From contig JAIPKF010000049.1 in NCBI GenBank assembly GCA_021733705.1, positions 1 to 9,146 of the forward strand: 9,146 nucleotides of DNA. The letters are read 5' to 3'. This DNA is from Chthoniobacterales bacterium (GTDB lineage Bacteria > Verrucomicrobiota > Verrucomicrobiia > Chthoniobacterales > UBA6821). This document shows, one piece after another, positions 1 to 6,174 of the stretch. Under the pieces are notes generated by a model. The model was given only the letters and a program-made list of their open reading frames with translations, was not told the origin of the DNA and ran no database searches. The position numbers were made by a program, and so were the translations under genes. How positions within the stretch are numbered: the stretch's first letter is position 1; each line of letters starts with the position of its first letter.

Positions 1-235
1 GCGAACACCTGATGGATACTGCGTCAGCTTCGAATTGCTCCTTGGGCAGTATGAAACATACAGCCGTCGTCGCAATCCATCACCTTCGTTGACTCGCTCG
101 CTCGCGCTCGTCTCGCCCTTTCAGGGCTGCCCCCTAAAGCCAGGGCAGTCTCCCCCGCGGTCTCCCGACCGCCGGTGGTGTCTGCATCAGGATTCGCGGC
201 GCCTCGCGACGAACCAGCATGAAATATGCGGGCTA
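1..235 (+). repeat. GC-rich long variant of the dispersed inverted-repeat element, cut by the left edge
   Basis: The right end at 217-235 (GCATGAAATATGCGGGCTA) matches the terminal repeat at 7767-7785 in 18 of 19 bases. Positions 11-65 align at roughly 70 percent, with one single-base gap, to the inner part of the 7604-7785 element read on the minus strand; the stretch around TTGGGCAGTATG is the clearest part. Between these anchors, 66-216 is unlike the 182-bp copies: it is about 85 bp longer and much richer in G+C than the window. It is full of short inverted repeats: GCCCT 115-119 with AGGGC 123-127; CTGCCC 127-132 with GGGCAG 143-148; CGGTC 158-162 with GACCG 167-171; and an outer stem TCGTCGC 67-73 with GCGACGA 206-212. 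The left terminus lies outside the window. No gene is supported here; 236-287 is AT-rich and shows no clear terminator for tpiA. Confidence 0.65.
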
Positions 236-287
236 AGAAGAAACGAATTTAAAATTTATCTATCTCTATTATGATATCTTTGGTTTT

Positions 288-1061
288 TCAAGTGCTTTGA
301 GCTTTTAAAACAATTTTAGCAAAAGAGTGAGGATCCAGGCTAGCGCTTCCCACGAGAGCTCCATCAATGTCAGGTGCGCTTAGGAGTTCCTCTGCATTAT
401 GAGGAGTGACGCTCCCTCCATAATGTAATCGCATTTTTTGAGAAGTTGAAATGTTGCTAAGTTCCGTAATAATGCTTCGAATAAAAAAATGAGCCTCCTG
501 GGCCTGCTCCACAGTCGCTGTCTGTCCAGTTCCGATGGCCCATACTGGCTCATAGGCAATCATGGTATTATCTATTTGATCTAAGGATAAATCTTGGAGC
601 CCTTCTCTTAATTGTTGCTCAATGACTTGTTTTTCTTTTCCAGTGCGACGTTCCTCTAAAGTTTCCCCAACGCAGAGAATAGGCTTCATTTCATTGCGGA
701 GCGTCATTTTCATTTTTTCATGAATAACGGCGTTGGTTTCTCCAAATAGATGGCGTCTCTCGCTATGTCCAATAAGGACGTGATGAACGAAAAGATCTCT
801 TAGCATGGATGCCGAAATCTCTCCAGTAAAAGCTCCTTTATCATAGGATGAAATATTTTGAGCGCCCAAACGAATTCCTTGAGTTGTTGTTAATAATTCT
901 GAGGTCTTTGGCAATGAAGTGAAAGAGGGAATAAGAATCACGTCGACCCCATCGATTTGCTTCATTTCCTCGAGAAAAGTAGTGAGATAAGGAGCAACCT
1001 CACTAGCAGTAATGTTCATCTTCCAATTTGCGGAGATAATTTTTTTCCGAGGTAGAGTCAT
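288..1061 (-). CDS. tpiA: triosephosphate isomerase
   Basis: Interconverts dihydroxyacetone phosphate and glyceraldehyde 3-phosphate in the cytosol, in glycolysis and gluconeogenesis. The 257-residue length fits the single-domain TIM barrel family. The catalytic set is intact: Asn12 and Lys14 in ANWKMN, the electrophilic His99 in IGHSERR, the general base Glu171 in AYEPVWAIGTGQ (which also leads into the mobile loop), and the phosphate-binding GGSV (215-218) and GALVGSASL (234-242) near the C-terminus. It starts 12 bp after the pgk stop, so it is almost certainly co-transcribed as the last gene of the gap-pgk-tpiA run. The ATG sits five residues before the conserved RKKII strand, which is normal, but no Shine-Dalgarno sequence is visible upstream (…AAGTATACTTTGTC-ATG). 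It may depend on translational coupling to pgk. Confidence 0.97.
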   Translation of the reverse strand: MTLPRKKIISANWKMNITASEVAPYLTTFLEEMKQIDGVDVILIPSFTSLPKTSELLTTTQGIRLGAQNISSYDKGAFTGEISASMLRDLFVHHVLIGHSERRHLFGETNAVIHEKMKMTLRNEMKPILCVGETLEERRTGKEKQVIEQQLREGLQDLSLDQIDNTMIAYEPVWAIGTGQTATVEQAQEAHFFIRSIITELSNISTSQKMRLHYGGSVTPHNAEELLSAPDIDGALVGSASLDPHSFAKIVLKAQST

Positions 1062-1073
1062 GACAAAGTATAC

Positions 1074-2294
1074 TTAGCAGCTGGTGAGTGCAACAATTCC
1101 AGGAAGTTCTTTTCCTTCGATAAGCTCTAGGGAAGCTCCTCCTCCGGTTGAAATAAAACTCATGAGAGAAGCTAATCCAAATTGTTTTACTGCAGTTACT
1201 GAATCACCCCCACCAATAATGGAGAGGGCACTTCGATTAGCCGCAACCGCTTCTGCCAAAGATCGAGTGCCACCTGCAAAATCAGGTATTTCAAAAATAC
1301 CGACTGGACCATTCCATAAAATGGTTTTTGCTTGGGCTATTTCTCGTGCATAAATCAGTCGTGTCTCAAGACCGATATCGACCCCCTCCCAGTCTTCTGG
1401 AATACCTGCAGTAGTCGAAAGAGTTACATTTTTTGTAGGAACACTCGCCTGAATCGATTGAGTGACGATACAGTCGGTAGGAAGTAAAAATCTAATAGAT
1501 CGTCTGCGAGCCTCCTCCAAAAGATCCTTAGCAAGATCGATTTTGTCAGCCTCCACACGGCTTAGTGCTGTTTCAATACCGGTGGCTTTTAAGAATGTGT
1601 AAGCCATCGCTCCTCCGATGAGAAAAGTGTCGGCTTTTTCCATGAGGGCTTTGATGACTCCTATTTTGTCAGAAACTTTAGAGCCTCCCAAGATGACGAG
1701 AAAAGGATGTTCGGGATTTTTGAGTTCTCCTTGCAGGTATTGAATCTCTTTTTGCATCAACAATCCCATTGCTGATTGAGGGAGATAGGCCGTGATACCT
1801 GCTGTGGAGGCATGCGCACGATGAGCAGCACCAAAAGCATCATTGACGTAGAGATCACCAAGGGCAGCAAGAGCTTTTGCAAAGGTAGGATCATTGGCCT
1901 CTTCTTCCTGATGGAATCGTACATTTTCAAGAAGTAACACGGTTCCCTCTTGCATTACAGAGACTGCTTGTTCTGCAACTGGACCAATAGACTCTGGAGA
2001 AAAATGGACTGGGGAGCCAAGTAATTTTTCAAGATGTTTGGCCACAGGAGCCAGTGAATATTTAGAAGGAATCTCTTTTGTTCCGTCAACACCTCTCTTA
2101 GGGCGGCCTAAATGGGCCATCAAAATCACTTTAGCATGCTGTTCTAAAAGATATCGAATGGTAGGGAGAGCCTCTGCGATGCGTGTATCATCGACAACAT
2201 CTCCTTGTTCATTAATCGGGACATTAAAATCAACGCGTACTAAAACACGTTTGTGAGCAACGTTGAGATCGAGAAGGGTGAGCTTGGAGTTCAT
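1074..2294 (-). CDS. pgk: phosphoglycerate kinase
   Basis: Transfers the acyl phosphate of 1,3-bisphosphoglycerate to ADP, the first ATP-yielding step of lower glycolysis. At 406 residues it has the usual two-lobed PGK length. N-lobe substrate motifs are RVDFNVPI (20-27), AHLGRPK (60-66), LLENVRFH (121-128) and YVNDAFGAAHRAHAS (149-163). The hinge and C-lobe nucleotide site are seen as LGGSKVSDKIGVI (202-214), GGAMAYTFLKA (227-237), ILWNGPVGIFE (325-335) and the glycine-rich GGGDSVTA (361-368) followed by ISTGGGASLE (381-390). All key segments are present, so it should be active. The gene is 12 bp upstream of tpiA. It is separated from gap by 119 bp (137 bp from gap's last repeat-free codons), part of which is a decayed repeat. 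The start is an ATG without a recognisable ribosome binding site; the preceding bases are AAATTTTTTAGATCT. Confidence 0.97.
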   Translation of the reverse strand: MNSKLTLLDLNVAHKRVLVRVDFNVPINEQGDVVDDTRIAEALPTIRYLLEQHAKVILMAHLGRPKRGVDGTKEIPSKYSLAPVAKHLEKLLGSPVHFSPESIGPVAEQAVSVMQEGTVLLLENVRFHQEEEANDPTFAKALAALGDLYVNDAFGAAHRAHASTAGITAYLPQSAMGLLMQKEIQYLQGELKNPEHPFLVILGGSKVSDKIGVIKALMEKADTFLIGGAMAYTFLKATGIETALSRVEADKIDLAKDLLEEARRRSIRFLLPTDCIVTQSIQASVPTKNVTLSTTAGIPEDWEGVDIGLETRLIYAREIAQAKTILWNGPVGIFEIPDFAGGTRSLAEAVAANRSALSIIGGGDSVTAVKQFGLASLMSFISTGGGASLELIEGKELPGIVALTSC

Positions 2295-2328
2295 AGATCT
2301 AAAAAATTTATTTTTGATAGCAGTGGGG

Positions 2329-2341
2329 TGAAATCATTTCA
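2329..2341. other. short palindrome in the gap-pgk spacer
   Basis: TGAAATCATTTCA is a perfect inverted repeat around a central C, 35 bp upstream of the pgk start. It could be an operator half-site pair or a leftover of element ends, which also carry TGAAAT. At this length chance is a real possibility, and no regulator can be named. Confidence 0.25.
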
Positions 2342-2394
2342 GCAAATCAGTGCCAAGGATATAATCTCATTCATAATGCTTCATCCTTTGAACT

Positions 2395-2456
2395 TAACGA
2401 AGCATCTATCTGGCTACTCGACCTCCGCAGGTGATTGGTATGAAACATCCGAGCTG
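2395..2456 (-). repeat. decayed end of the dispersed element, overlapping the 3' end of gap
   Basis: A gapless alignment at a constant offset of 5329 links 2395-2456 to 7724-7785, the variable arm plus terminal repeat of the intact element: I count 47 identical bases of 62. The terminal repeat is recognisable as TATGAAACATCCGAGCTG against TATGAAATATGCGGGCTA. The rest of the element is not detectable between 2295 and 2394. The segment covers the last 13 codons and the stop of gap and continues into the spacer. Confidence 0.7.
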
Positions 2457-3493
2457 GTACACATTTTTTCAAGAAGATCGACACAGCGGTTCGAATAGCC
2501 CCATTCATTGTCATACCAGGAGACAAGTTTGAAAAAACGGTCGTTGAGCTCAATGCCAGAACCTGCATCAAAAATACTCGAGTGAGCATCGTGAATGAAG
2601 TCACTTGAAACAACATCGTCAGTAGTATATCCCAAAATTCCTTTGAGATATGTTTCACTGGCTTTCTTCATTGCTTCGCAAATGGCTTGATAGCTGGTTG
2701 ACTTCGATGTTTTAAAAGTGAGATCAACAACGGAGACCGTTGGGGTGGGAACGCGGAAGGACATCCCTGTCAATTTTCCTTTCACTTCTGGAATGACCAG
2801 CGCAACGGCTTTTGCAGCACCTGTTGTGGAGGGAATGATATTGATAGCTGCAGAGCGTCCTCCTTTCCAATCCTTACGAGAGGGACCATCTACTGTTTTT
2901 TGTGTGGAGGTATAACTATGTACTGTTGTCATGAGCCCTTCCTCTACTCCGAATCCCTCTTTGAAAAGAACATGAATGAGAGGTGCTAAGCAATTGGTCG
3001 TGCAGCTCGCATTAGAAATAATGTGATGTTTTTCTGGATGATAAATGGAATCATTGACACCCATGACAATGGTGGCATCCTCACCCTTGGCTGGAGCAGA
3101 TATGATCACTTTTCGCGCTCCCGCATGAAGATGGCCAATAGCATCAGTGGCATCAGTAAAAAATCCCGTTGATTCAATGACAACATCGACCTTCATCTCC
3201 TTCCAAGGAAGTGCAGCAGGCCCCTCTTTGATGGCAAGGCATTGGATTTTGTGACCATTGATTACGAGCACATCATCTTCATGCAAGGAGGGATGAGATT
3301 TTTCTGTCGAAACTTCACCAGCAAAGCGTCCTTGTGTGGAGTCATATTTGACAAGATAAGCAAGGTTATTGGCTGGAACGAGATCATTGATCGCTACAAC
3401 ACGATATCCTTTTTCAAGAAGCCCTTTTTCAACAAGAGCACGAAAAACAAGGCGTCCGATACGTCCAAATCCATTAATAGCAATATTAGGCAT
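2414..3493 (-). CDS. gap: glyceraldehyde-3-phosphate dehydrogenase (phosphorylating)
   Basis: Oxidises glyceraldehyde 3-phosphate with NAD(P)+ and phosphate to 1,3-bisphosphoglycerate, the substrate of the Pgk encoded next to it. I start at the second Met (MPNIAINGFGRIGR), because the family begins directly with this Rossmann strand; an in-frame ATG eight codons earlier (3517) adds only PPCGSLI-type residues. In this numbering (359 aa) the dinucleotide motif is NGFGRIGR (7-14), the adenosine-side acidic residue lies in AINDLV (34-39), catalytic Cys164 is in SNASCTTNC, and His192 is in TTVHSYT. The WYDNEWGYSNR signature (326-336) is intact. Catalysis should be normal. After the usual final helix (VDLLEKM) the protein carries an extra tail of about 15 residues, ending SPAEVE. 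That tail and the TAG stop are encoded by a decayed repeat element. Neither candidate start has a Shine-Dalgarno sequence. Confidence 0.96.
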   Translation of the reverse strand: MPNIAINGFGRIGRLVFRALVEKGLLEKGYRVVAINDLVPANNLAYLVKYDSTQGRFAGEVSTEKSHPSLHEDDVLVINGHKIQCLAIKEGPAALPWKEMKVDVVIESTGFFTDATDAIGHLHAGARKVIISAPAKGEDATIVMGVNDSIYHPEKHHIISNASCTTNCLAPLIHVLFKEGFGVEEGLMTTVHSYTSTQKTVDGPSRKDWKGGRSAAINIIPSTTGAAKAVALVIPEVKGKLTGMSFRVPTPTVSVVDLTFKTSKSTSYQAICEAMKKASETYLKGILGYTTDDVVSSDFIHDAHSSIFDAGSGIELNDRFFKLVSWYDNEWGYSNRCVDLLEKMCTSSDVSYQSPAEVE

Positions 3494-3627
3494 AATTAAA
3501 GAGCCACACGGTGGCATTTTAGGTTAAAAGGTAAAGAAGGATGAGAGAAATGCTCTTTTGATATTCAATAATATCTTGGTAGCAGCGCATGACTCTCGAG
3601 GTAGTTGAGTGAAATGGGTGAGGAGCT

Positions 3628-4176
3628 TCAGGTCAATTCTATTTTGTAGTTTCTGAGAGCTTTTATCATCGCTTCAAGGGTTTGCTCGTAGGAAAGATGC
3701 GTTGTATCAATTTTTATTTGGCTCAATTTTTCATAAATTGCAAGTCGCTCTGACAGCAAGAGGTTAAAGGTGTGTCGAGGATGCTCTACTTCAAGAAGGG
3801 GTCTTGATGATTGACGCCGTGCACGCTCAAAAAGTTTATCAGTCGAAGCATGGAGCCAAATGATCGTTCCAAGCTGGCGAAGAAGTTCATGGTTGCCAGG
3901 GTCTAAGATGATGCCTCCACCAGTTGCCAGTACTATATTTTTTTCGCTTAAAAGATTTTTTAATACTTCTGATTCCAGTGTGCGGAACTTTTTTTCTCCT
4001 TCGCTTTTAATAAGCTCGCTAATGGATCTCTCTATTTTTTCTTCGATACAGTGATCGGTGTCGATATAGTTGCACTTGAGATATCGGGCTAAACGTTTTC
4101 CAATGCTACTCTTTCCCGACCCCATGAAGCCGATGAGGACAATATTGGAATTAGTAGCATTAAATTGAAAGTTCAC
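3628..4176 (-). CDS. aroK: shikimate kinase
   Basis: Phosphorylates the 3-hydroxyl of shikimate with ATP, the fifth step of the pathway to chorismate and the aromatic amino acids. The 182-residue length fits the compact P-loop kinase family. Visible motifs are Walker A GFMGSGKS (16-23), the shikimate- and Mg-binding DTDHCIE (39-45), FRTLESE (64-70) with the substrate-contacting Arg65, the glycine triplet ATGGG (84-88), and the lid region RRQSSRPLL (120-128). A further conserved Arg lies in SERLAIYEK (142-150). Translation starts at a GTG; a GGAG lies 14 nt upstream, farther than ideal. The start is only 40 bp from the end of the repeat element, so its promoter probably lies in or beside repeat sequence. 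The 134-bp spacer to gap holds no gene or clear terminator. It could be transcribed together with gap-pgk-tpiA, but the functions are unrelated. Confidence 0.94.
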   Translation of the reverse strand: MNFQFNATNSNIVLIGFMGSGKSSIGKRLARYLKCNYIDTDHCIEEKIERSISELIKSEGEKKFRTLESEVLKNLLSEKNIVLATGGGIILDPGNHELLRQLGTIIWLHASTDKLFERARRQSSRPLLEVEHPRHTFNLLLSERLAIYEKLSQIKIDTTHLSYEQTLEAMIKALRNYKIELT

Positions 4177-4201
4177 GATAATTTTGATAGCTCCGGGTTA
4201 T

Positions 4202-4217
4202 TGAAATTCGTAGGCTA
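4202..4217 (+). repeat. degenerate element end abutting the intact element
   Basis: TGAAATTCGTAGGCTA matches the element terminus TGAAATATGCGGGCTA in 12 of 16 bases. It shares its final TA with the first TA of the intact element at 4216. The junction is therefore a long imperfect palindrome running from TGAAAT through GGCTAG to ATTTCA. The same head-to-tail sharing of TA is seen at 7784-7785. Alternatively it is part of the element's own extended target. Confidence 0.4.
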
Positions 4218-4397
4218 GTCCGGATATTTCACACTAAATTACTTACGGCTTGTGGAAAACTCATCATTACTGGGTTGTTTTTACATTTTGATTTGGACAG
4301 TATATGCACATACAGCCCGGCATCAAAATGCTCCTCTTCCTTACCCCATCAGCCTTCGCGGCCTCCTCGTCACGATCATTAGGAAATATCCGGGCTA
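4216..4397 (+). repeat. 182-bp MITE-like inverted-repeat element, copy 1
   Basis: The element begins TAGTCCGGATATTTCACAC and ends with AGGAAATATCCGGGCTA, giving terminal inverted repeats of about 19 bp. It is exactly the same length as the copy at 7604-7785, which lies in the opposite orientation. Over 4284-4397 the two align without gaps at about 104 of 114 bases. The first 68 bp (the variable arm) keep the same length but are similar only in the terminal repeat. The conserved arm carries CATCAGCCTTCGCGGCCTCC. No coding capacity is convincing and no transposase is encoded. It lies between the divergent aroK and purE genes, 64 bp upstream of the purE start, and may carry or displace their promoters. 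Confidence 0.85.
4284..4330. other. central hairpin of element copy 1
   Basis: CATTTTGAT (4284-4292) is the exact reverse complement of ATCAAAATG (4322-4330). Between them lie a G-rich/C-rich pairing (TTGGAC with GCCCGG) and an inner quasi-palindrome, GTATATGCACATAC. The whole 47 nt can fold into one long stem. The same architecture is found in the 7604-7785 copy at 7672-7718. It is a structure within the repeat; a role as RNA is untested. Confidence 0.6.
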
Positions 4398-4461
4398 GCT
4401 CGAAAATTGAATCTCTAAAATAACTCTTTTTTTCTTTTTTTAAACAACGAATCTTTCTGCC

Positions 4462-5001
4462 ATGCCTCACTCCACCAAAAAGAAAACAGATTCCACTCCG
4501 CTCATCGGAATTGTCATGGGAAGTAAATCAGATTGGCCCACAATGTTGGAAGCTGCTCGGATTCTCGATAAATTTGAAATTCCCTACGAAGCTCAAGTTC
4601 TCTCAGCCCATCGTATGCCTTTGGAAATGGCAGATTATGCATCACAAGCACAAGAGCGTGGTCTTATTGCCATTATTGCAGGAGCAGGAGGTGCTGCTCA
4701 TCTTCCAGGAATGATCGCAGCCCAGACAATACTCCCAGTACTTGGTGTTCCTGTGAAAAGCAAATCACTTGGAGGTATCGATTCACTTCTTTCTATTGTT
4801 CAAATGCCAGCAGGTATTCCTGTAGCGACCTTTGCTATTGGTGAGGCAGGAGCTAAGAATGCAGCCCTCTTTGCTGTTGCCCTTCTCTCACAAAGCAACC
4901 CTCTCCTTGAAAAGAAATTAAAAAATTTCCGATGGAACCAAAATCGAGAAGCCGCCTCTAGCAAGTTGGAGCCAGCTAAAACATCAGCTAAGAAAGAGTA
5001 A
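4462..5001 (+). CDS. purE: N5-carboxyaminoimidazole ribonucleotide mutase (class I PurE)
   Basis: Converts N5-CAIR to CAIR in de novo purine synthesis. At 179 residues it matches the small octameric class I enzymes, with a tail added. Motifs are GIVMGSKSDWPTM (16-28) for the ribonucleotide phosphate, SAHRMP (48-53) with the catalytic His50, and AGAGGAAHLPGMIAA (73-87), whose AAHLPG form is typical of class I rather than the CO2-using class II. The PVKSKSLGGIDSLLSIVQMP block (97-116) and ATFAIGEAGAKNAALFA (122-138) follow. The last 30 or so residues are lysine- and alanine-rich and look non-conserved. A class I enzyme needs PurK to make N5-CAIR, yet the next gene is sua5, not purK. The stop is 2 bp before the sua5 ATG, so the two form an operon. 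No Shine-Dalgarno precedes the ATG (…AATCTTTCTGCC); the upstream 60 bp are AT-rich. Confidence 0.95.
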   Translation: MPHSTKKKTDSTPLIGIVMGSKSDWPTMLEAARILDKFEIPYEAQVLSAHRMPLEMADYASQAQERGLIAIIAGAGGAAHLPGMIAAQTILPVLGVPVKSKSLGGIDSLLSIVQMPAGIPVATFAIGEAGAKNAALFAVALLSQSNPLLEKKLKNFRWNQNREAASSKLEPAKTSAKKE

Positions 5002-5003
5002 CG

Positions 5004-6032
5004 ATGGAGACACCTATTTTTTCGGCAGAGGAGGGGATCGCTTCAGCTGTTGAGCTTCTGAAACAAGAAAGCATTGTCGCTCTCCCAACCGAGACCGTAT
5101 ATGGATTGGCAGGGGATGCCTTTTCTCCAAGGGCCCTAGCGTCGATTTTTGAAGCTAAAGAGAGACCCCTTTCAGATCCATTGATTGTTCATCTACTCGA
5201 TATTTCTTGGCTCGAGCGGGTGGTCATATTAACTCCAGAATTAGAAAAAATTGTAAGAGCTCTTGCTGCTGCTTTTTGGCCGGGTCCACTCACACTCTTG
5301 CTTCCACGTCATGCAGCGGTTCCTGATTTAGTAACGGCAGGTCTTGAAACAGTGGCTTTACGAATCCCATCCCATCCTATTTTTAGGAGGGTCTTATCGC
5401 TTGTGGGGACTCCTCTTGCTGCTCCAAGTGCTAATCGCTTTGGTCGCATTAGCCCTACAAGTGCTTCTGATGTACTGATGGAGCTCCAAGGAAAAATTCC
5501 GCTCATCCTTGATGGTGGGCCGTGCCAGCATGGACTTGAATCAACGATCCTTTGGCCTCAAAAAAATCTCTCCACTCCTCCCTTCCCTGCAGATGGTCGC
5601 TCAGAAGATTCGGAAGCAGAGTATCTATTACAAATATTACGTCCCGGCCCTATTACAGCTGAAATGCTCGCTCCATTGGGGCATGTCATTACTCAATCAG
5701 AAAGGGGTAAAGCCCCAGGCTCGCTGGAAAGCCACTATGCTCCACGTAAAAAGCTCTTTTGGTATCATTCAGCAGAGCCACCACAAGTGAATATCGGGGT
5801 GCTCTCCTTTTCCAAAAAAATCTCTGGTTTCGGTGCCAATGAAGTTTTAAGTTTTTCTGGCAATCTTCTTGAGGTTGCTGCTAACCTTTATGGGGCCTTG
5901 CGCCGTCTTGATGAGAGTCCTGTTGAGTATCTCCTTGTGGAGCCACTTCCAGAAGTTGGATTAGGATTCTCTATCATGGATCGCTTGAAAAGAGCCATTA
6001 CCAGTAAATATCCAGAGCATCTCCCAATGTGA
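5004..6032 (+). CDS. sua5: L-threonylcarbamoyladenylate synthase, long Sua5/YwlC type
   Basis: Makes threonylcarbamoyl-AMP from threonine, bicarbonate and ATP, the first step of the t6A37 modification of ANN-decoding tRNAs; TsaD with TsaB/TsaE then transfers the group. At 342 residues it is the two-domain form. The YrdC domain (about 10-220) shows ALPTETVYGLAGDA (26-39), the KERP loop (52-55), FWPGPLTLLLPR (91-102), VALRIPSHP (117-125), APSANRFGRISPT (140-152) and ILRPGPIT (211-218). The linker APGSLESHYAPR (237-248) leads to the C-terminal Sua5 domain (about 250-342), ending in the family signature LYGALRRLDE (295-304) and EVGLGFSIMDRLKRA (317-331). An insert of about 20 residues at 184-206 (NLSTPPFPADGRS region) interrupts the usual STIL…LRPG spacing. 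It starts 2 bp after purE; AAGAAAGAG just upstream is a weak ribosome binding site. YwlC and TsaC2 are synonyms. Confidence 0.94.
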   Translation: METPIFSAEEGIASAVELLKQESIVALPTETVYGLAGDAFSPRALASIFEAKERPLSDPLIVHLLDISWLERVVILTPELEKIVRALAAAFWPGPLTLLLPRHAAVPDLVTAGLETVALRIPSHPIFRRVLSLVGTPLAAPSANRFGRISPTSASDVLMELQGKIPLILDGGPCQHGLESTILWPQKNLSTPPFPADGRSEDSEAEYLLQILRPGPITAEMLAPLGHVITQSERGKAPGSLESHYAPRKKLFWYHSAEPPQVNIGVLSFSKKISGFGANEVLSFSGNLLEVAANLYGALRRLDESPVEYLLVEPLPEVGLGFSIMDRLKRAITSKYPEHLPM

Positions 6033-6114
6033 ATCAGTTTTAAAACGAATTTTTATTTCCATTGGGATCTGCTGCAACTATTGAAAAAAATGAGTAATAA
6101 GCTTCCAAAAGCCG

Positions 6115-6144
6115 TAATAGATAGAGCGTGAAATATCCGGGCTA
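6115..6144 (+). repeat. solo end of the dispersed element upstream of the 467-residue gene
   Basis: TGAAATATCCGGGCTA at 6129-6144 is identical to the ends of the intact elements over 16 bases. The preceding bases (GTAATAGATAGAGCG) loosely resemble the variable arm GCAGTAGATCGG next to the 7785 end. A full element would reach back into sua5, so the rest has been lost or was never inserted. It ends 30 bp before the ATG at 6175 and occupies the presumed promoter/leader of that gene. The rest of the 142-bp spacer after sua5 shows nothing firm. Confidence 0.7.
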
Positions 6145-6174
6145 AATAATTCATTTTTCTATAAAAAAACCACT

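Noticed and set aside
94..111. CGCTCG-rich run read as a microsatellite or CRISPR-like repeat
   Set aside because: It has only a few imperfect units and no spacers; it is part of the GC-rich structured insert.
35..274. Small open frame on the plus strand across the GC-rich left-edge repeat
   Set aside because: It lies wholly in repeat sequence, has a composition unlike a folded protein and has no ribosome binding site; the hairpins explain the sequence better.
3494..3517. Longer gap start eight codons upstream
   Set aside because: The family begins at the NGFGRIGR strand, the extra residues are not conserved in type, and there is no ribosome binding site to favour it.
3518..3627. Promoter for gap with a TATTAT -10 on the minus strand (3568-3573)
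   Set aside because: No acceptable -35 hexamer sits at the right distance, and AT-rich hexamers are common here.
4267..4470. Small minus-strand open frame across element copy 1 into the purE start
   Set aside because: It reads through the repeat and overlaps the start of purE; the equivalent frame is not kept in the other copy as a recognisable gene.
6037..6046. GTTTTAAAAC after sua5 as a terminator
   Set aside because: It is a loop-less AT palindrome without a GC stem; the following T-rich stretch alone is not enough to call a terminator.
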